This document shows, piece by piece, positions 25,860 through 38,061 of a stretch of 64,000 nucleotides of DNA (the first letter of the stretch is position 1; each line of letters starts with the position of its first letter). Below the pieces are notes generated by a model that was given only the letters and a program-made list of their open reading frames with translations, did not search any database and was not told where the DNA came from. The position numbers were made by a program, and so were the translations under genes. Source of the stretch: Purshia tridentata (lineage: Eukaryota; Streptophyta; Magnoliopsida; Rosales; Rosaceae); NCBI GenBank assembly GCA_003254885.1, contig QANT01002270.1, forward strand, positions 1 to 64,000, written 5' to 3'.

Positions 25860-27902
25860 TTAAACTTTAGTGGAGGCATCTTTCATGCCTTCCTTCTTTT
25901 CTTCTGTGTTTCCCTTCACAATTTGGACTGCCACTTCAATCATGTCATTTCTGATATCGTTTGGCTGCAGAACCACTGGGCTCAGCTCTTGACACACCAT
26001 GGTACCAATCGTCATGACATCGATGATATGTTCTGATAACTCTTGAACCTTACTTGGCTCCTGATCCACAACTTTCTTGGCGTTTTTGTAGACCACGTAA
26101 AGCACCATTTGAACAATGCCGAAGATGAATCCCAGTATGTTTGGGAACTGCATATATGTTGATCCAATTAAGTGAAAGAAAAGATTAATCATTATCGATC
26201 AATTAAGAAAAACGACATACAACTTCTCTTATATTATGTTCAAAAGAGAATATTTTTGAACTTGAGACTTGTAACTCTGGTGAATAAAAGTGAACTCTCG
26301 CTCTTAATCACTAGCTAGAGACAGGTACAAATTTACGAAATTGTAACATATTTAAATAAAAGAAAAGAGTAATCATTATCAAGGATAACGACAACTCGGA
26401 GAATATGTTTGAATATGCATGAGAAACTTTAGTGTGATTAAAGGTGAACTCTCGCTCTCAATCACTAGAGAGCTACAAGTCTACGAAATGTAATATGTTA
26501 ATTAAAATAAGAATAGAATAAGAAATTCGATCATGTGAGTTATGATGGGAAGTGCATGCGTGGATGGTTGCATTTTGCATGCATATATATATATATATAT
26601 ATATGTAAGCTTGAGTACTTACAGCTACGTTGTAGTCCTTGATCATAAGACCATAGAAGAACCACATGACTGCAGATAATGTCAGGAAAAATGACAAGGG
26701 AAGTGGCATGTACTCAACACTCTTCGTCTGTATTACTTTTCTCTGCACATTCAATTAATTTTATCCAACAAATTAAAACAATTAAACCAGCTTAATTAGA
26801 ATATAAAAACTTTGTTTGGGGGACTAATTAAAATAATTAAGGTCCTTATATTACCAATATGCAAAGAGGCGAAGCAAACACGGTTAGATTGAAGACAAGG
26901 CAAATCCATCCCACAACCTTCATACGCATTTCATCTTTTGCTAGGAAGAGAGTCAACACAAACATCAAGCCGTAACCGAAAACGTTCAGCAACAGCAGAA
27001 GCTTCACGGTTGAGATCTGTAATATTAAGTACATGCAAGTACCACAAACGTACACTTGAATTGATTAGAATAAATATTTAGTAGTGTTGATGGTGATATA
27101 TCAAATTAATTATCATTACGTACGTACCCTGAGCTTCTTTGGTGCATAGAAAAGGAAGAAGGCAATGTAAGCAGACTCCATGACGCAGCCAACAGAGTTG
27201 ATTGTGATGAGAAATGTGGCGTCTTGTTTAAGGATCGCATAATATATCCACAGCATAGAACTCAACAGTCCCAACACATATGGAAATGTTTGAAACCCTT
27301 CACTTGTTTTCTTCTTATAAATTGTATGAAAAGTTGGCCTGTGCAATCACAACAACAACAATCATTGTGATGATTAGCTAGGCATATATGTGATTGATAT
27401 GGACAAAAAAGTTGTATATATATACTAAATAAAATAAAAGAACACCCGCTTACAGTGGAGCAAGGAAGACCATAAAGGAGACGATGTTGCCTATGATAGA
27501 AGAAATCACACCAAGAGACAAGAGAATACAAAATATATTAGTTTCTCAGGAAATATTCTTACCAAATGAAAATGAACTTGGATACCACTGTACAGTACTA
27601 TAAAGAACTTAATTAATCAATTAGTACAAGCAATATATATATAATGTGGCATGCATTATTAATTATACAAAACTAATGTCACCAGCATTGTCTTAAAGAC
27701 ATGTAAAAGATAGAACATGCAGAAAGAAAAAGAAGTTTCCCACTGGACATTTTTATGATGGGTTAGCTTCTATGAGCTAATTAATGGTGAACAGGAAGAA
27801 GAAAGAAAGATAAGAAAGAGAAGCTGATCTAAGACCGAAGGGAACAATAAGCTACGTACCTAATAGGCCAAAGACCAAAGTCAAGGGGTGGTGAATAGCC
27901 AT
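25860..27902 (-). CDS. SWEET: SWEET sugar transporter, clade III type (copy A)
   Basis: Six minus-strand exons, 27902-27860, 27490-27454, 27338-27128, 27016-26855, 26742-26623 and 26147-25860, encode 286 residues. Two MtN3/saliva triple-helix bundles joined by a linker helix give seven membrane spans. The protein starts [20 protein letters not shown], typical of clade III (SWEET10-15), which mainly move sucrose across the plasma membrane. Conserved features include [20 protein letters not shown], the substrate-pocket asparagines in TINSVG and FPNILG, the tryptophan in AVMWFFYG, and [13 protein letters not shown]. The cytosolic tail after YKNAKK is about 70 residues, mixed charge, without the aspartate/histidine richness of copy B. 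The exon plan is identical in phase and size to copy B 8 kb away, so the two are tandem duplicates. The exact orthologue cannot be assigned without a tree. Confidence 0.95.
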
Positions 27903-27931
27903 ATCTTCTAATATCACAACCTATAAAATTT

Positions 27932-27934
<3 letters not shown>

Positions 27935-27999
<65 letters not shown>
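27935..27999. repeat. (CT)n microsatellite in the SWEET copy A leader
   Basis: A pure 65-base CT tract, read as (GA)n in the transcript sense, lies 33-97 bases upstream of the copy A start codon and between it and the TATA box. It is therefore probably in the 5' UTR. GA/CT tracts there are binding sites for BBR/BPC proteins and are length-polymorphic. Confidence 0.9.
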
Positions 28000-28003
<4 letters not shown>

Positions 28004-28103
28004 TCTAGCTCTTGCTAAAGCAGAGATCTATTTCTACAAACAAGCTACTATCTCATATTCTTGCTCAATGCTACCACATGTTTAGAGGCAAAGGGTATGA
28101 GCC

Positions 28104-28115
28104 ATTTATATAAGG
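28104..28115 (-). promoter_or_regulatory. TATA box of SWEET copy A
   Basis: On the minus strand the sequence is CCTTATATAAAT, about 205 bases upstream of the ATG at 27902. It predicts transcription start near 28075 and a leader of about 175 bases that includes the GA tract. Confidence 0.6.
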
Positions 28116-31100
28116 AGGGGGGATGAGGGTCATGACCAAATCTGAGTGAGTGACCATGCCAACTTGCATTCAAAAATATTGTGTGAAGCATCAAATTCAA
28201 TGAACTCTTGGTTCTCTTTCCTTGCCAGTTGTTCATCTGAAAGCATTACGTTTACATAATCCAAAGGCTTTCTAGACCCCTATTGCCCTATGTTTCTCTA
28301 TTTGGTCTCTTTCTCCACAACAAAAACGCCCGCTCACCAGTTAAGCCCTACTAGCATGTACTATTCCTAGTACATACACCAAGTTATAGGGGCCCCACAA
28401 GGGCTCTTTCTGATGTGTCACCCACCAAGTGGTTTAAGGCTTACAACTCATAGTTCAGTTCCACGGATTTCCTTGCTCTTTCTCTGGGTCTGGCTCCTCT
28501 ACTTCATCAAACACCAAGTACCAAATAGTAAATACTAGTTATATATGCTCGGATTTACACTATTAACCAACAATTGTATATTGCTTATTTCTCAATTTGA
28601 GCAGGCAATAATTGTTGGCCAATACTATGTGTAATTTTACACCAAAATACTTCATCAATTATTGACGTGCAGTATATATATGTGAGTACACACTTAGCTA
28701 TATACATTATTCCTTTCTTTTCTTATGCAAAAGAGAGTTATCAACAATATTGTCATTTGATGCTTTAAATTTAGATTATTTGTTTATTCATATACTTGTT
28801 TTATTTAATTAAAATTCACTTTCTTTAACTCACCTAAACATTACAATGATAAAAAGTTTCACTTTTTAGTTAAAAATGATAAATAAACCCGCATTATATA
28901 TAATTGGGAGGCATGTTATTATAGTGTCGAGTGCTCAATTGGCACCCCCTGCAGAGTGCTTGGTGTGTAATTTTTTTTTTTGTGTGTACTGAACAGATTG
29001 TCATTGATTGTTGTTATTAATTTTTCAACAATAACAATTGTATAAGTATTATTTTTATATAATTTTAATTAGATAGTCACTGTTGCATAATGACAATGAT
29101 AATTACTATCAAGTGGTGGCTATTTTCTAAAACACGAAAAGAAAAAAACAGTCAAACGCTAGGTGAACAGTGCCAAGCGCTCAACTTATTAAAGTGAACC
29201 GTTTAATTATGAATATTTTTTTTTAAAACTTTAAAAAAGCATGCATTAATTAGAGACCTAGTATATATGCATATATAATAGGTACATCTTGATTTTCCCA
29301 GCCAATTTTTTACCACACAACATGTACACTGTACTGCAACGCACTAGCTAGATTGAAGTTAACATCTCAAGACCACTTGCCGAATTCTTTGTAGATTGAA
29401 ATTATTTCATTCATTCAAAATCCCACTAAGGATTCTTTTTGATGTGTAATCGCACTTGAAGCTTTGAAATACCCAGATCACTGCCTCTGATTTGGCACAA
29501 AAAAACAATCCAACGGTGGATGATCATATTCTGTTTTACCCATACAAGAAACACCTTTAACAGTTGACCCTGTATAGCCGCCATGCCCAATCCCTAGCTA
29601 TAGCTAAAACCCTAATCCTCTATAATATTAATCCTGTGGATTAATTACTACTAGCTCCATGGTTTAGCACATTACCAAAGTCACATGCAAGGCATGTACC
29701 CTACCCATTAATCTTTGTTAACAAAGTTAAATAAGGAAAGGTCACCTTGCCAAGAATTTAACCCAATTAGCACATTCACAACACTAGTACGTAATCTTTA
29801 TCTTAATTAAAAAGTTTAAAAGTACAAAAACTTGCACAAATATAGCTCAAATAAAAGAGACCAAAAAGATCGAAATATTGGTGATGCTGATTCTTCAAGT
29901 GGTCTTTCAGCACCCATGATTCATGAACTATTGACGATGACAGCTATCACCTCAAACCCTAAAAATCTACGGGCAATTAGCCCCAGTCTTGACCAGTCAA
30001 ATTAAATTTCAAATCTAATTTAATTGTGAGAGAAAAAATGGTACAAGACCATTAGCAATCGATTTCGAAAAACTTTGGCTTCTAAACAAGACTAATAAAT
30101 TCAACCACCATGCAGACTCTAGCTAGCCTATACCTTTGGGCCGGTTTGCATGGTTGGGAAAAAAAGAAGTGAATTATTACCAATAAATAGTAGAGAATTA
30201 AAAGAGAGAATTAATGCATTATTAATTATGTACGTACGGTAATAGTGTTGAGAAAATGAAGACATATAGTTTATAGTTTGTGAAGAATTTTTAAAATGAA
30301 AAACAGAAAAAGTGTGTATTTTTTTATTTTGTTGAAAAGTCCATTAGGGTTGTCGTCAGACCAACCAATTAAAGGATGGTCCACTGGGGCGATTCCCAAA
30401 TCACTGGAGGCAATAAAATAAAACCAAAAAGAAGATCCCACTGAATCGGACTCTTGACTGTTGATTGATATTTGAAGCTGGAAGTGCTATATATATATAC
30501 AATGTTAATTAGTGGTACGTTATAGATTTTTTGTGCTCAAGTTTAATTAATTAAGTGATCGAGTTCATGAGTATTGTGCAACGTAACTCTGAACTGTTCA
30601 ATGTTGTGGAAGTGAATTGTAATCACCCAATTGTTGATCCAATACAAGGTATGTGGAACGAAAGTGAATTCATTGGTTGAAAGAGAAAAAAGGGGAGTAA
30701 ATTAAACTGTAAAAGTATGAATCATTTAAATGAGCTAATATAGTACAAAAATAGAAAGGACGTCGGAAAGAGAGAGATATAATTATTATATTATCACTAA
30801 TTTCTTAAACTATTATAAGATTTTGTAAGCTAAGTTAGAGAACTAAGACATTTCAATCTTCATCTGATAGTGTAATTATTTTTTGTTTCCAGACAATATA
30901 TGTGGCAAGAAAGCATTATTATATACATATAATGTTTTTTTTTAAAGAATGCGATTTGTTGATTGGTACGTGTAAAGTACTTTGCTCTGTCAACCAAAAA
31001 AATAAAATAAATTCAAAGTAATGTTTTTTTGTGTTTCTTAATCGATTTGTTTTGATGATTGTAACTATAAACCATAATTTATTACTTTATACTAAGTAAT

Positions 31101-32437
31101 GCAATGCGGAATATTGCCATAAACAGAAAAGCACACACATATAAACCAGAGAAAATGATATCTAGGGGAAGCACTATGTTCCCCGATAACTCTAAAACCA
31201 ATATATACGGTACCTAATTAAAACAGAGACTAGCTAGTGCTTTATGCCTCTAAAAAACTACAACTTTCGGCGCTTAAAAACAAAAAAAATGAAACTTTGC
31301 AGTATAACGGCTATCTGGAGCTATACTGATGTTGCCAAGTGTTCATTGGGTGTTGCAGGTATAGCAGTAGCAGCACTTGGCTACACATGTAGTCTGCAAC
31401 ATTTAATTGCAGTTCGTACAGGTGCAAGCTAGCTAGCTATTCCTAGCGAAATCGCAACACTAAGACTAAGCTTATTGCACAAATCCCAAACTTGAAACTG
31501 CTGAAATTGTACTTTCTGCATATAAGGGTCGATATATATGCACATGTATAGCACAACTGCAACACCAAGCTGCACAATGTACTGCACAGGTGTTGTATAA
31601 TGATGCACATGGAATGTAGTTGGTTGCACTACTTGTGCAGCACATGATCGAGCTTTTCTGCATAATATGATGCACCAGATCGATTCAACACACCATGACA
31701 CCAATTAAGTTGTACTGAATTAATATTATTTACAATGTCATGAAGAAGCGCGGTTAATTTTGTCTGTGGTGTGGAGTGTGGACACTACACTACATGCGGC
31801 ACTATTTTAAGGGGTTAAAATTAAAAACTAAAATAAGATCTAGTGTAAGTTTATAAATTTATATAAGTACTTTGACCGATGTCCACCTCAGCATTTATTT
31901 TTCAACTCATATTTTTTTGTCTTTTAGTATTTTTATTTAATTTGGCAAGTTTAGTATTTTTTTCAACTCACATTAATGAATTTGGCAAGTTCAGTTGTTT
32001 GATTATTTGACTAGGTAACTTATTTCTAACATGCTAGGGGTTTAAGTCTCCATGTTTGCAAATATTTGAAAATTTTTAGAGTGATTTATAGGTCGGTTCA
32101 ATTTTTTTTTTTCTTAGACAAATACCTTAATACTTTTTTATTTTTGACTAGGGTCCAAAAATATTATCCAGATATTTTTAATATATTTAAAAAATGTGTA
32201 ATGTTATCCTAAAACTAATGATATGTAAATCTTAATACTATCATAGTATTATCATAATATTATTCTAATTGTATATTACTTTAATATTATAATATTATAT
32301 TATATATCCTAATTAATATTATCATATTATTCTATAATTAATTATGGGATTTAACTGTACTAAACGAACGATTGACTCTAGTTTGTAAATATATTTCAAT
32401 TGTATCAATCAATCGATCGGCTCTGGTTTGTCGGCTT
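28116..32437. other. Repeat-rich intergenic DNA between the SWEET copies, first part
   Basis: The first 1-2 kb is the distal promoter of SWEET copy A. The rest is AT-rich with no recognisable gene. Short frames at 31244-31704 on both strands are full of Cys/His/Val with no domain I know, and the DNA under them is built from repeated TGCAAC/TGCAC words. A segment at 30355-30449 resembles one at 33668-33779. Confidence 0.5.
30355..30449 (+). repeat. Diverged direct repeat, copy 1 (copy 2 at 33668-33779)
   Basis: Both segments share, in order, GTCAGACCAA, AATTAAA, a GATGGTCC word, CACTGGA, ATAAAAT or a close form, and GATCCCACT. Spacing and order are kept but many bases differ. This could be an old duplication within the SWEET interval or two copies of a dispersed repeat. 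Confidence 0.45.
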
Positions 32438-32504
32438 TTATGTTATGGTTTAACTCCAGGATTTTGGGTTCCGCCCAAAATCCTAGAGCTAAACCCTAAC
32501 ATAA
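32438..32504. repeat. Hairpin with 31-base arms and a 5-base loop
   Basis: The left arm 32438-32468 and right arm 32474-32504 pair at 28 of 31 positions, with the inner part CCAGGATTTTGGG closely matched and loop TTCCG. The right arm contains a telo-box-like AAACCCTAA. The compact form suggests a recent small inverted duplication or a miniature fold-back element, and a transcript would make a short hairpin RNA. Confidence 0.75.
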
Positions 32505-34394
32505 CGCCTCTATCAAATTCATTCTATATCTTAAGAGGGAATGGGGAGAAAAGATGAGATTTACCCTCAAAATTCAGGAAATGAAGTAACTCGAATAAAT
32601 ATATATATATATACCAACCCAAATATTGGTATAATTGAAATGTACCTATATATATAATTTTTCTTCTCGTACTTGTTTGATTATTTTTTATAAGTTAATA
32701 TATATTTTTTATTATATAATATAAATGGGTATTATCATTTATTATTTCAAATTAAAAAATATAAAACTAGATAATCTTGAATGTTTTAATTAAAAATTTC
32801 TGAATAGATATTATCTTTCATAATTTTTAAAATTAATTCATATTGATTATCTTAATTTCAAGAGATAATATGAGTCAAAATTTTAAAAGGTCTATTTTTT
32901 GGACCTCAGTCTAAAAAATTGAATTTAAGTATTAATTTAAATTTTTATATAATTTTAGTCCAAATGATCCTTCAAAATTGGATCTATTTTTAATTATTCC
33001 AAATTTTTAATGTCTTATATAGTTATATGTATTAAATTTAGTGGGACAAATTGGATTCCTTAATAGATCAAATTCCATCCAGCCCAATTACCCCCTCATA
33101 GATTCGGAAATCACTTGGTCGATCCATGATGGATCTTGGGCTTCATAAAATTAAATAAGGCTCTATTGGCCCGGTTCGACAATCAAAATGGGCCAAGAAG
33201 GACAATGTTGAACCGGTCTAGCACAACCTATTTTACAATCTTAAATGGGTAGGATTTTGTAGACCAACCCGACCCGTGATTCTGAAAATTTGAGCTGTTC
33301 TGTCGAAATTGATGACCTATGACAAAAAACTCAGCCCACTAATGGCCCAGAGTCTGTGTAAACGATTTGTTAATAGCTTAATTAATTCATTACACGACAC
33401 TTTTTCGAACTCCACGAGGCTTGGCCCTTTTACTAAGAAAATGAGAAAGATTAAAGAATGAATTAGGCAAATCCCCCATATCAAATTCTAACGGAAAAGA
33501 AGTAGCCTCCAAACACCAAAGTGATTACCCACTAATTCAAAGTCCAACCAACATAGACACATCTGAAAGGGAAGGAGAGATAGAGAGAGAGAGATTTACA
33601 ATGAAACCAAAAAGTGCAATTTCTTGGTTTCAGATTTTGAAAGATGCCATTAAATTCGTCTTCACCCGTCAGACCAATAAATTAAAAGATCGATGGTCCT
33701 TTGGAGACGATGTCCCAAAACACTGGAATCATATAATTAATAAAATCAAAAGTTGATCCCACTAGTTATACTAAATCGATCCTACCTTGATCGATCCAAG
33801 GAAGCAATAGAAAATAGTTAATGGTTATCCTATATTAGGTAAATAGAATACCATCACAATTTTAAAATATCAATGCTATTGTTTAAAACTATTGTCATGT
33901 ACTAGCTGTTGACTTTTTGCAAGACATATATATAAATATCTATACTATCCATAGCACTCGAGAGATATTATAATTTCAACAGTACATTTTTCAGATTTTA
34001 TTTCAAGATTATCTTTACAAAATATCAACTCAATCAAAAATTATTTAATCAATTATTAATAAACTAACTGTAGTTAAATAAATAGAAAAACAGAATTTTT
34101 TTTAAACAGAACATTAATCAAAATGATTGTGATCATAATCAAATGACTAATATAATTGTCGATTTGAATGACTTTTTGTAAAAATGATATTTGAATAGGG
34201 ATCCAAAAAATGAATGTTGAAATTATGAGATCACATTGTATATATATTAATGAGTCGAAAAGAGTGATTATCACTAATTTATCTTACTAACCAGTTAGTT
34301 GTCTATACTATTTTTAAGAGAACTTATTTTGTCTAATAAACTTAAAATAACGAATGAATTACTACTAATCGATATACTGGTATTTTTGTCTCTT
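32505..34394. other. Repeat-rich intergenic DNA, second part
   Basis: Very AT-rich up to about 33050, then a stretch with words such as AACCCGACCCGTG and CCCGGTTCG-like sequence typical of old retroelement remnants. The second copy of the diverged repeat is at 33668-33779. No intact gene was seen. Confidence 0.45.
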
Positions 34395-34701
34395 GTCAGG
34401 GGCTTATTAATCACGTTCACATTAGATGCAAGTTTTAGTCGATCGATCATCCTTCAATCTGATACGCAAGCTATTGTTTCAAGGTTTCTGAGGGAGGTGA
34501 TCATGATTTAGCATCTAATAGTCATCTTATGGATGACACTAAGGAAGTTTGGTCTTTATTTTCGGACTCTTCTTGTTATTATATTTCTAGAAAATCTGAA
34601 AATGTAACGGTGTAGCTTACTTGCTAGCTCAACATGCACTTCATGTAATCGCCAGGTGGGTTTTGTACCAGGTGGCTATTAATGATATTGTATCTTCCTA
34701 A
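34395..34701 (+). pseudogene. Decayed RNase H domain fragment from a retroelement
   Basis: One frame reads SRSIILQSDTQAIVSRFLRE, and a shifted frame downstream reads HLMDDTKEVWSLFSD and then GVAYLLAQHALHVIARWVLY, ending at a stop. The order of an ILQSD-type aspartate motif, a region like IEDIKxLxxxF, and an N-x-VAxxLAQHAL motif is that of the plant RNase H-like (RVT_3) domain found in LINE-type elements and orphan proteins. At least one frame change and internal stops are present and no reverse transcriptase is adjacent, so it is a fragment. Confidence 0.65.
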
Positions 34702-34765
34702 TCAGTTACAATGAAAATATATCCTCTTTTAATATAAAAAATAGTGGTATAAAAGAAGCAAGATA

Positions 34766-35063
34766 ATCGGTTTCAGAATAGGGCCCATTTGGCACTGCTT
34801 CTTAGAACCGCTTTGCTATAAAAGAAGTTTTCAAAGAAGCACATACAAATTTTTATAAAAATTATAAGTGGTTTATGCAAAAACACTTGAAGTGCTTCTT
34901 GATGAAAGCACATCTCAGGTGCTTTTCAAAAAACCTCTTAAAAACACTTTTATAATTCAAAAGTACTAAATGCCGTCAAAAGCACTTTTACTAATTTAAA
35001 AGCGCTTTTAGTAATTCTAAAAATACTGCCAAACAAATCCTAATTTGAAACCGTTTTAATGAA
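34766..35063. mobile_element. hAT-like MITE, about 300 bp
   Basis: The left end reads CGGTTTCAGAATAGGGCCCA then TTTGGCACTGCTTCTTAGAA. The reverse complement of the right end reads CGGTTTCAAATTAGGATTTG then TTTGGCAGTATTTTTAGAAT. The interior is rich in AAGCACTT and AAGTGCTT words in both orientations. No coding capacity. The TTTGGCA/AGTGCTTTT vocabulary is that of hAT-type MITEs common in Rosaceae (from general knowledge). Exact ends and target duplication are uncertain. Confidence 0.7.
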
Positions 35064-36066
35064 TAGATCGAAGAAAATAAAGAAAGATAGACCACAACAG
35101 ACAAAACTCCCTAAACTTACTCCATCGGATAATATATTACTCAATCTCAATGAAAAACAAATTCCTCGATTAGGCAATCACTAAAGGTTGTCTACTTGAT
35201 TACTTGATTATTGCTTGATTAGTGCTTGATTAGTGTTATCTATACTTCTTGTAACATTTGGGTTTACAATTCCATATATAATATCTGATGGAGTAAGTTT
35301 AGGGGGTTTGTCGATCTGGTGGTCTTTTTTGACTAAATACGTTATAAAAAGAACTCAAATTTCTTTCTTACACATCACACACAGTAACTTTTCTAGATTT
35401 AGCCAACTCATTGTTTTTTTTTCCTACACACTCATTGAGTCATTGCGTGTCATCAGGATTTCAGTGCTCTATGAATTAAGATGTGCTCTGTATTTGTTAG
35501 TGCATGTAAGATTCGTAATGTATTATTTAATTAATTTGGTATGATTGTAACTCTTGTTTATTATTTTCGCTTACGTAATGCAATTAATTAAGGAGGTAGG
35601 AATGAGATTTTGTAATCCTCGTCGTCAATGGAAAATTAGTGAATATTAGAAAAGCAACGAGAGAGAGGTAGCACACACGTAAACGTGAGGAAAGCACCCA
35701 ATCATAAATCTAGCTATATATATAATATATAGCACCACCAATTAATACACACGAGTCACACACAAACAATTAAATAGATACCTAAAAACAGAGTATAATT
35801 AATGTGTTATGTATGACACCCTTAATTTCATAAACACCAAGTTTTATTTCACAAAAAGGAAGAAACATATATGATATATTACTGGGATGAACCAGCAAAG
35901 CTAGCTCATTAGGCTTACATACAGAAAAATAAGGAACTTAGTACATCTGAAAAGAAGCACTTAGAGCACATATGTACACCATCCTCTTTGTACATATGCA
36001 TGCATGTTTACAATATTAGCTAGAAAGACATTGATCATATCAAATCAGACCATATCGATCAATTAA
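35064..36066. other. Intergenic DNA and SWEET copy B 3' region
   Basis: Non-coding. The inverted words CTCCATCGGATAATATATTA near 35120 and ATATAATATCTGATGGAG near 35276-35294 hint at another decayed inverted-repeat element. The last 200 bases are likely the 3' UTR of SWEET copy B. Confidence 0.4.
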
Positions 36067-38020
36067 TTAAGCTTCACATTTAACGGTCAGCGGCTGTTCG
36101 ATTTGTAATTTGGGGACTAATTCCATGATTTTCTCATGATTGTGGCATGTTAATTTTGGTTCATCATTCACATGTTGATCAACTCTATGCTCATCAGAGT
36201 TTTCATCATGACTAGAACTATTGGCATCATGGGAGCTTACTTGTACTTGTACCTCATCATGATCATCACGAGAAGTAGTAGTAGTAGTCAAAATTGTAAT
36301 ATTAGTCTCCTTCACAATATCAGCTTTGTGTTCTGGTAGCTTCTCTAAGCTAACAGTCTTGCTGTTCCTGTAGATTCCATAAAGTATCATCTGAACCACC
36401 CCAAAGCTGAAACCAAGTACGTTTGGAAGCTGCAGTAAATGAAAACCATGCATTAATTAAATTAAAACCAGGATTAAGTTAAATTGGCCTATATATAATT
36501 AAGTCACCTATTTATTGTGAATAATATGTTGAATATTGATCTTAGAGTAGTTCTAGCTAGCTAGCTAGTATTGCTTTCATATGTCACCAGCTGGCGTAAG
36601 ATCATGCAGTACTGATCCATTAGAGGAGCACTGCCGTATACCAAATGTTTGAAAGATTTCAATTTCATTACAAACAACATGATAAATCATTCTTTATAAT
36701 TAGCTTTAACCTTTAGATAGATAGGGTACCTCCGGCTTGCCTTTTTTTTTTGTTTGCCATAATATAAAGGTTGATGTGATCGAGGAGCGTTATGTACAGC
36801 CCCCTTCTAATGAGGGATCCCTCATTTAACAGGATCCCCTTGTGGGGCCCACAAGAGTCATTTTGTGTTGATCCGAACCGTTCATTTTCTACATCTCCAT
36901 TGATAGATCATCTTTACAAAAAATTAGACAAATCGGAAATCATTTGCCTATCTAACTTTGATCAAACAAATGGACGGTTTCCTCAAAAATATTTGGTTCG
37001 TCCATATGTTTGATCAAAGTTAGATAATTAAATGGTTTCCGATTTGGCTAATTTTTTGCAAGGATGATCTATCAATGGAGATGTAGAAAATGAACGGTTC
37101 GGATCAACACAAAATGACTCGTGTGGGCCCTACAAGGGATCCCTCATTTAACACTAGATGAGGGATCCCTCATTAGAAGGTGGCTGGGTATATATATATA
37201 TAACCAGACTCAATATATATATTTTTAGTTTTTCATATATTTTTTTTTAGAAAAAAGAAATCATGAAAGAAACATTTTTCTCACAATAAAGGACGTACTG
37301 CAAACCGTATGCTCATTAATTAATTAAACAAAAACGGATCATACATAGTTATAAATTATAATTTGATAAAAATCGATAATGTACATTGTAATATATTGTC
37401 TATCATATCTATAATAAATTAGATGAAACTCACTTATATAAATGAATCTTATTTTGATTAGAGATGTAATATACGTACATGTCATACTAAATATAAAGTT
37501 TTAATATGTTAATATCCAGATATGATATGTAGATTAGTTTCATTATATATATAAACAAAAGTGACTTACGGCAACATAGAGATCCTTGAGTAGCAAGCCA
37601 TAAAAGAGCCACATAATAGCACTGAGGGTGAGGAAGAAGGATAAAGAAAACGGCATGAACTCCACGCTCTTGGTCCTTATAACCAGTCTCTGCAATAAAA
37701 TCATGCGTATATTTAATAAGAATACAAACCAATATATAGATATGATGAGACTAATTAATTAAGAAGGGCCCAAACCCAAAGATATATATAACATATAGAT
37801 GGAGTTACCATGATGCTTAAAGGTGCTGCAAAGACACTGACAGAGAAAGCTACACAAACCCATCCAAGAACTTTTACGCGGGTTGGCCCTTGTGCCAAGA
37901 AGTGAGACAGAAGAAGAATCAAGCAAAATCCCCCAAAATTCACCAGAAGCAGCAGCCTCAAAGTGAACACCTGCACCATATAACATTTTATATTATTCCA
38001 AGTCCATTAATAAGCTCATC

Positions 38021-38061
<41 letters not shown>

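Noticed and set aside
31244-31704. Short frames on both strands with Cys/Val-rich peptides
   Set aside because: Underlying DNA is made of repeated TGCAAC/TGCAC words; no codon structure, splice context or family match.
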